10,106 nt of DNA, from positions 1 to 10,106 of the forward strand of contig CAMLKW010000167.1 of NCBI GenBank assembly GCA_946480605.1, in the 5' to 3' direction. The DNA comes from an uncultured Roseateles sp. (GTDB taxonomy: Bacteria > Pseudomonadota > Gammaproteobacteria > Burkholderiales > Burkholderiaceae). Below, in pieces: positions 6,274 to 10,106 of the stretch (position 1 is the stretch's first letter; every line of letters starts with the position of its first letter). The notes below the pieces were generated by a model. It did not search any database, had not been told where the DNA came from, and worked only from the letters and a program-made list of their open reading frames with translations. A program made the translations under genes and the position numbers.

Positions 6274-7037
6274 CCCGCCTGGTCACCGCCTGGCCGCTGG
6301 CGGCACTGTGGGCCTGGCTGGCGGCCTGGCTCGTCTACTCGGTGGCGCTCGCATCCGGCCTGGCAGGCGGACCGGCGCTGGTGCTGGGCAGCGCCGCCAG
6401 CGTCGGCCTGGCTTGGCTGCACGAGCGGCGCTGGCGCCGGCTCATCGTCGCGCTGGGCTTTCCGGTGTCTGTGCTGGCTCTCGGCTGGCGGGCGGGCCAG
6501 GGCGTCGTCGGCAGCCTGCTGTGGCTGGCGCCCCTGCTGCTGCTGTGGTGGCTGTACCCGCGCCGGAGCTGGAGCGAGGCGCCGCTGTTCCCCACGCCGC
6601 GTGAGGCGCTGGAGCGGCTGCCGGCGCTGGCGCCGCTGCCGCCGGGTGCGCGTGTGCTGGATGCAGGCTGCGGCATCGGCGACGGCCTGCGTGAACTGGT
6701 TCACGTCTACCCGCGGGCCCGGGTCGAAGGCGTGGAGTGGAGCCGGCCGCTGGCGCTGCTGGCGCGCTGGCGGGCGCGCGGCGCCACGGTGCGCCGTGGC
6801 GACCTGTGGTCCGATGACTGGGCGCCGTTCGCGCTGGTCTACGTGTTCCAGCGTCCCGAGTCCATGCCCCGCGTCTGGGCCAAGGCCTGCGCCGAGATGG
6901 CGCCCGAGGCCTGGCTGGTCAGCCTGGACTTCGCGGTGCCCGGCGTGGCGCCCGAGGCGAGCTGGCAACTGCCGAATGGACAGTTCGTGTGGCTTTACCG
7001 CCCGGTTCGGAAAGGCTCGGCAAAGCCCGCCAAATGA
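6261..7037 (+). CDS. Membrane-anchored class I SAM methyltransferase
   Basis: This is a 258-residue two-part protein. Residues about 8-100 form up to four hydrophobic helices (roughly 10-31, 36-53, 60-76 and 82-99) with a basic stretch, HERRWRR, between the second and third. From about 115 follows a soluble methyltransferase domain with motif I VLDAGCGIGDG at 132-142 and an acidic residue, E159, in VEGVEWS after strand 2. DLWSDDWAPFALVYVFQRPES at 181-201 occupies the strand-4 region. Substrate is unknown. Membrane anchoring suggests a lipid-linked or envelope-associated acceptor, or simply localisation near the membrane. ATG 6261 overlaps the upstream GT2 gene by 13 bp in another frame, with no strong ribosome site, so translation is probably coupled. 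A longer reading of this frame back to 5877 runs through the GT2 gene and is not credible. It sits 89 bp before motA but is separated from it by a flagellar promoter, so it need not belong to the motility regulon. Confidence 0.75.
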   Translation: MAALTRLVTAWPLAALWAWLAAWLVYSVALASGLAGGPALVLGSAASVGLAWLHERRWRRLIVALGFPVSVLALGWRAGQGVVGSLLWLAPLLLLWWLYPRRSWSEAPLFPTPREALERLPALAPLPPGARVLDAGCGIGDGLRELVHVYPRARVEGVEWSRPLALLARWRARGATVRRGDLWSDDWAPFALVYVFQRPESMPRVWAKACAEMAPEAWLVSLDFAVPGVAPEASWQLPNGQFVWLYRPVRKGSAKPAK

Positions 7038-7043
7038 ATGCAT

Positions 7044-7064
7044 TGCCGCCGTTCGGGCGCGGCA
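7044..7064 (+). terminator. Possible weak terminator hairpin
   Basis: TGCCGC at 7044-7049 pairs with GCGGCA at 7059-7064 around a 9-base loop, just after the methyltransferase stop codon and before the motA promoter. No T-run follows, so it may only slow polymerase, protect the 3' end of the message, or be a chance stem in GC-rich DNA. Confidence 0.3.
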
Positions 7065-7071
7065 TACTTGC

Positions 7072-7098
7072 TCAAGCCCCCCGGCACCGGGCCGATAT
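7072..7098 (+). promoter_or_regulatory. Sigma-28 (FliA) class flagellar promoter of the motA operon
   Basis: TCAAGCCC at 7072-7079 and GCCGATAT at 7091-7098 are separated by exactly 11 bases. The known FliA consensus is TAAAGTTT-N11-GCCGATAA. The -10 element matches at 7 of 8 positions, and the core of the -35 (TCAAG versus TAAAG) at 4 of 5. Transcription would start near 7105, leaving a leader of about 20 bases before motA. This places motA, and probably motB-cheY-cheZ, in the late flagellar class controlled by FliA. Confidence 0.75.
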
Positions 7099-7126
7099 GG
7101 CCTGAACACCCTCAACTCGACCACGC

Positions 7127-7984
7127 ATGTTCGTCCTCATCGGCTGGGCCATCTCGATGGTCTGCATCTTCGGCGTGTTCATCGCCCACGGCGGGAACAT
7201 CGGCGTCATCCTGACGGCGCTGCCCTTCGAGATGATCACCATCTTTGGCGCTGCCATTGGTGCCTTCCTGGCCAACAACCAGATGAAGGTGGTCAAGGCG
7301 ACGGCCGCCGGCCTGGGGCGCTGCTTCAAGGGCAGCAAGTACAGCAAGGCCCGCTACATGGAGCTGCTGGCGCTGATGTACGACATCCTGCAGAAGGCCC
7401 GCAAGGAGGGCCTGATGTCCATCGAGAAGGACGTCGAGGAGCCGCACAGCTCGCCGCTGTTCCAGAAATACCCCACGGTGGGCAATGACCACCACGTCAC
7501 CGAGTTCATCACCGACTATCTGCGCATGATGGTGTCGGGCAACCTGAACGCGCACGAGATCGAGTCGCTGATGGACAGCGAGATCGAGACCCACCACCAG
7601 GAAGAGCACGCCGCCGTCGCCGCGCTGCAGCGCCTGGCGGGCGGCCTGCCGGCCTTCGGCATCGTGGCCGCCGTGCTGGGCGTGGTCAACACCATGGGCT
7701 CGGTCGGCCAGCCGCCGGCGGTGCTGGGCGGCATGATCGGCTCGGCCCTGGTCGGCACCTTCCTGGGCATTCTGCTGGCCTACGGCTTCGCCGAGCCGCT
7801 GGCCGGCCTGCTGGAGCAGAAGGTCGAGGACGGCGGCAAGGAGTTCCAGTGCATCAAGACCACGCTGCTGGCCAGCATGCAGGGCTATGCGCCGCAGGTG
7901 GCCATCGAGTTCGGCCGCAAGGTGCTGTTCTCGGGTGACCGTCCCAGCTTCACCGAGCTGGAAAGCCACGTGAAGAAGAAGTAA
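7127..7984 (+). CDS. motA: Flagellar motor stator protein MotA
   Basis: MotA forms, with MotB, the inner-membrane stator that couples ion flow (protons, from the strong resemblance to E. coli) to flagellar rotation. The 285-residue length is close to the usual about 290. Hydrophobic segments lie near 2-20, 29-49, 170-190 and 199-222. The cytoplasmic loop has R92 and E100, matching E. coli R90 and E98 that contact the rotor protein FliG. P175 in GLPAFGIVAAVLG and P224 in FAEPLAG match the functional prolines P173 and P222. The start at 7127 is fixed by an in-frame TGA at 7103 with no other start codon between. There is no Shine-Dalgarno in the short leader, which is unusual for a highly expressed gene. 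A sigma-28 promoter precedes it, and motB follows after 15 bp. Confidence 0.97.
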   Translation: MFVLIGWAISMVCIFGVFIAHGGNIGVILTALPFEMITIFGAAIGAFLANNQMKVVKATAAGLGRCFKGSKYSKARYMELLALMYDILQKARKEGLMSIEKDVEEPHSSPLFQKYPTVGNDHHVTEFITDYLRMMVSGNLNAHEIESLMDSEIETHHQEEHAAVAALQRLAGGLPAFGIVAAVLGVVNTMGSVGQPPAVLGGMIGSALVGTFLGILLAYGFAEPLAGLLEQKVEDGGKEFQCIKTTLLASMQGYAPQVAIEFGRKVLFSGDRPSFTELESHVKKK

Positions 7985-7999
7985 GAGGCGCCGGCGACC

Positions 8000-8995
8000 A
8001 TGGCGGGGGATGCCAAGAAGCTACAGCCCATCATCATCAAGAAGGTGAAGAAGGGCGGCCACGCGGCACATGGCGGCGCGTGGAAGATTGCCTACGCCGA
8101 CTTCGTCACGGCCATGATGGCCTTCTTCCTGCTGATGTGGCTGCTGGGTTCCACGACCGAGGGCGACAAGAAGGGCATCGCCGAGTTCTTCCAGTCGCCG
8201 CTGCGCGTGGCCATGCTGGGCGGCTCGGGCTCGGGCGACTCCTCCAGCATCCTGCGCGGTGGCGGCAAGGACCTCACGCGCGAGACAGGCCAGGTCAAGG
8301 AGGGCGAGAGCGCCGCCAGGAAGTCCAGCTACACGCTGCGCGCGCTGAAGGAAGAGCAGCGCAAGGCCGAGAAGTCGCGACTGGAGCAGCTCAAGACCAA
8401 GGTCGAGCAGGTGCTGGCCGAGAACCCCAAGCTGGCGGCTTTGGGTGGCCAGATCCGGCTGGACATGACGCGCGAGGGCCTGCGCATCCAGATCGTCGAC
8501 GAGGGCAACCGCCCCATGTTCGATAGCGGCAGCGCCATCGTGAAGCCCTATATGCGCGAGTTGCTGCAGGAACTGGGCAGCGTGCTGACCGAGGTGCCCA
8601 ACCGGCTGACGGTGGAGGGCCACACCGATGCCCAGCCGTTCTCGGCGGGAGACAAGGGCTACAGCAACTGGGAGCTGTCGGCCGACCGTGCGAACGCGTC
8701 GCGCCGCGAGCTGGTCGCCGGCGGCCTGCAGGAGGCGCGGATGCTGCGCGTGCAAGGCCTGGCGGCCAGCAAGCTGCTGGAGGTCAAGGACCCCAACAGC
8801 CCCTTGAACCGGCGCATCAGCATCATCGTGATGAACCGCGATGCCGAGGACGCCGTGCTGAAGAACCTCCCCGACGAGCCCGAGGCCGATGCGCCCGCCG
8901 AGGCCCCCGGCCCGCAGCCAGCTGGCAGTGGGCTTACGCAAGTGCCGGCCAGCGGGAAAATGCCGCAAACTCAATCGCCAGTGCCGGCGCGCTAG
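8000..8995 (+). CDS. motB: Flagellar motor stator protein MotB
   Basis: MotB anchors the stator to peptidoglycan and carries the ion-binding aspartate. In this 331-residue protein a basic N-terminal tail is followed by the single membrane helix at about 29-49. D34 in [15 protein letters not shown] corresponds to the essential Asp32 of E. coli. The periplasmic plug helix is around 59-73 ([15 protein letters not shown]). A charged linker at about 95-140, likely helical or coiled, leads to the OmpA-like peptidoglycan-binding domain, with VEGHTDAQP at 205-213, NWELSADRA at 223-231 and RRISIIV at 271-277. The last 45 residues are rich in Pro, Ala and acidic residues and are probably disordered. 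AGAGG lies 11 bases before the ATG. It is 15 bp after motA, almost certainly co-transcribed and translated to match its partner. Confidence 0.97.
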   Translation: MAGDAKKLQPIIIKKVKKGGHAAHGGAWKIAYADFVTAMMAFFLLMWLLGSTTEGDKKGIAEFFQSPLRVAMLGGSGSGDSSSILRGGGKDLTRETGQVKEGESAARKSSYTLRALKEEQRKAEKSRLEQLKTKVEQVLAENPKLAALGGQIRLDMTREGLRIQIVDEGNRPMFDSGSAIVKPYMRELLQELGSVLTEVPNRLTVEGHTDAQPFSAGDKGYSNWELSADRANASRRELVAGGLQEARMLRVQGLAASKLLEVKDPNSPLNRRISIIVMNRDAEDAVLKNLPDEPEADAPAEAPGPQPAGSGLTQVPASGKMPQTQSPVPAR

Positions 8996-9036
8996 AACTA
9001 GACTGCGGGCTGACCCCTGAATCCCGCCAGCATCGA

Positions 9037-9043
9037 GAGAGGA
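9037..9043 (+). promoter_or_regulatory. Ribosome binding site of cheY
   Basis: GAGAGGA lies 5 bases before the cheY ATG, within the 53-bp motB-cheY gap. No convincing separate promoter is seen in that gap. Confidence 0.7.
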
Positions 9044-9048
9044 TCGCC

Positions 9049-9441
9049 ATGAGCGCTGACATGAAATTCCTGGTCGTTGACGACTTCTCCACCATGCGCC
9101 GCATCGTGCGCGGCCTGCTGAAAGAGATCGGCTACAACAACTGCGAGGAAGCCGAGGACGGCGTCGAGGCGCTGAGCATGCTCAAGGGCGCCAAGTTCGA
9201 CTTCGTCGTCAGCGACATCAACATGCCCAATATGACGGGCTTCGAGCTGCTGAAGGCCATCAAGGAAGACCCGACGCTGAAGCACCTGCCGGTGCTGATG
9301 GTCACCGCCGAGGCGCGCAAGGAAGACATCGTGCTGGCCGCCCAGTCCGGCGCCGCCGGCTACATCGTCAAGCCCTTCACGAAGGCCACGCTGGAAGAAA
9401 AGGTCCAGAAGATCATGCAGAAACTGGCCGCCGCGGCCTGA
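9049..9441 (+). CDS. cheY: Chemotaxis response regulator CheY
   Basis: This 130-residue single-domain receiver protein is phosphorylated by CheA and then binds the flagellar switch protein FliM to reverse rotation. All key residues are present: the acidic pair D11-D12, the phosphorylation site D56 in [11 protein letters not shown]86 in MVTAEA, the switch aromatic Y105 and K108 in YIVKPF. There is no output domain. Length and sequence match the CheY of enteric and betaproteobacterial motility clusters closely. It is 53 bp downstream of motB and 29 bp upstream of cheZ, its phosphatase, and probably shares the motA transcript. The CheA kinase that would phosphorylate it is not in this window. 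Confidence 0.97.
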   Translation: MSADMKFLVVDDFSTMRRIVRGLLKEIGYNNCEEAEDGVEALSMLKGAKFDFVVSDINMPNMTGFELLKAIKEDPTLKHLPVLMVTAEARKEDIVLAAQSGAAGYIVKPFTKATLEEKVQKIMQKLAAAA

Positions 9442-9456
9442 TCTGACTTCAGGCCC

Positions 9457-9463
9457 AAGGAGG
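9457..9463 (+). promoter_or_regulatory. Strong ribosome binding site of cheZ
   Basis: AAGGAGG is a near-perfect Shine-Dalgarno 7 bases before the ATG at 9471. It is the strongest in the window and contrasts with motA, which has none. Confidence 0.75.
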
Positions 9464-9470
9464 GACAGCC

Positions 9471-10106
9471 ATGTCAATGGAACAGTTGGACCAATTGGCC
9501 AAGGCGCAGGAGCCGCTGCTCGTGTCGCCCGAGGTCTTTCAGCAGCTCGGCACCATCACCCGCACCTTGCACGACACCATGCAGCGCCTGGGCGTCATGC
9601 CCAAGCTGCAGGTGGCGACCGATGGCCTGCCGGATGCGCGCAGCCGCCTGAACTACATCGCCACCAAGACCGCCGCGGCGGCCGAGAAGGTGCTGAATTC
9701 GGTGGACCAGGCCAAGGCCGAACACGCCGGCATCAGCAAGGCCACGCAGGAACTCGCCGCCGCCATCGTGGCTGACCCGGTGCGTGCCGTGGCCAGCGGC
9801 GCGGTGCTGAACTTCGTCAAGGATGTCGAGACGCGCACGCAGAGCATCGACAGCCACCTGACCGACATCATGATGGCGCAGGACTTCCACGACCTGACCG
9901 GCCAGGTCGTCGCCAAGGTCGTGAACCTGGCCAACGACCTGGAGGACAGCCTCGTGAAGCTGCTGGTGCAGGTGGTGCCGCCGGAGCAGCGCGAGAAGGT
10001 CGATCCCAACATCCTGCAAGGCCCCGTGGTCAGCCCCGAGGGGCGCACGGACGTGGTCACCAACCAGGGCGAGGTCGACGACCTGCTGGCCAGCCTCGGC
10101 TTCTGA
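9471..10106 (+). CDS. cheZ: CheY-P phosphatase CheZ
   Basis: CheZ speeds loss of phosphate from CheY-P and so ends the tumble/switch signal. At 211 residues it has the family's usual length of about 210 and is mostly helical. The signature MMAQDFHDLTGQ at 134-145 carries D141 and Q145, equivalent to E. coli D143 and the catalytic Q147. The C-terminal EVDDLLASLGF at 201-211 is the conserved CheY-P-tethering peptide, linked by a flexible segment at about 170-200. The start at 9471 has an excellent ribosome site. The stop codon is the last three bases of the window, so the gene is complete. In related Burkholderiales the next genes are often flhB and flhA, which would be expected just beyond the edge. 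Confidence 0.97.
   Translation: MSMEQLDQLAKAQEPLLVSPEVFQQLGTITRTLHDTMQRLGVMPKLQVATDGLPDARSRLNYIATKTAAAAEKVLNSVDQAKAEHAGISKATQELAAAIVADPVRAVASGAVLNFVKDVETRTQSIDSHLTDIMMAQDFHDLTGQVVAKVVNLANDLEDSLVKLLVQVVPPEQREKVDPNILQGPVVSPEGRTDVVTNQGEVDDLLASLGF

Noticed and set aside
5835..7124. Minus-strand open frame of 429 codons opposite the GT2 and membrane methyltransferase genes
   Set aside because: It is rich in Arg, Gln, Pro and Ala, as expected of a shadow frame, spans two real genes and the motA promoter, and shows no domain.
7112..7969. Minus-strand open frame of 285 codons opposite motA
   Set aside because: It mirrors motA almost exactly and its His/Gln-rich composition is the antisense of a conserved gene.
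8221..8240. Short GGCTCG-type repeat in motB
   Set aside because: It only encodes a Gly-Ser linker just after the plug helix, and its length gives no sign of special function.
8970..9004. Possible separate promoter for cheY (TAGACT at 8999-9004)
   Set aside because: The -10 and -35 candidates each match only about four of six bases, and no sigma-28 element fits; co-transcription with motB is simpler.
9005..9027. Stem GCGGG/CCCGC in the motB-cheY gap as a terminator
   Set aside because: The stem is only five pairs with a 13-base loop and no T-run, inside what looks like a continuous operon.

Overview
The window is about 10.1 kb of high-GC, densely packed bacterial DNA. Third codon positions are almost all G or C, genes overlap by a few bases, and motA-motB-cheY-cheZ occur in a row. 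CheZ restricts this arrangement largely to beta- and gammaproteobacteria. The gene order, codon use and a TCAAG-N-GCCGATAT type flagellar promoter fit a betaproteobacterium of the order Burkholderiales (Rubrivivax/Leptothrix/Roseateles-like). That taxonomic placement is inference from gene content, not a database match.

Layout. (1) Bases 2-112 are the 3' end of an unidentified + strand gene. (2) 146-2248 (+) encodes a 700-residue TPR protein with a C-terminal SPINDLY/OGT-type (GT41) glycosyltransferase domain. (3) 5084-2231 (-) is a tightly coupled three-gene operon: a DXD glycosyltransferase of the Gly_transf_sug/OCH1 type, a small class I SAM methyltransferase, and a second, shorter GT41 glycosyltransferase. 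Both junctions are ATGA overlaps. The last gene runs into the first GT41 gene tail to tail, with 18 bp shared. (4) A gap of about 130 bp separates this operon from a divergent + strand pair: a GT2 glycosyltransferase with a TPR-like C-terminal half (5215-6273), and a methyltransferase fused to an N-terminal membrane domain (6261-7037). (5) A short gap carries a good sigma-28 (FliA) promoter match. It is followed by motA (7127-7984), motB (8000-8995), cheY (9049-9441) and cheZ (9471-10106, ending at the last base of the window).

How they may work together. The right third is standard: the MotA/MotB stator powers the flagellar motor, CheY-P switches rotation direction, and CheZ dephosphorylates CheY-P. 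The left two thirds contain four glycosyltransferases and two methyltransferases with no visible sugar-nucleotide biosynthesis genes. Two of the glycosyltransferases are of the type that glycosylates Ser/Thr of proteins in the cytoplasm. Position next to motility genes suggests a protein-glycosylation module, perhaps acting on flagellin as the TPR-glycosyltransferase FlmG does in Caulobacter. The target and the sugar cannot be read from the sequence. This module is the part of the window most worth follow-up. No RNA genes, insertion sequences, CRISPR arrays or attachment sites were seen.
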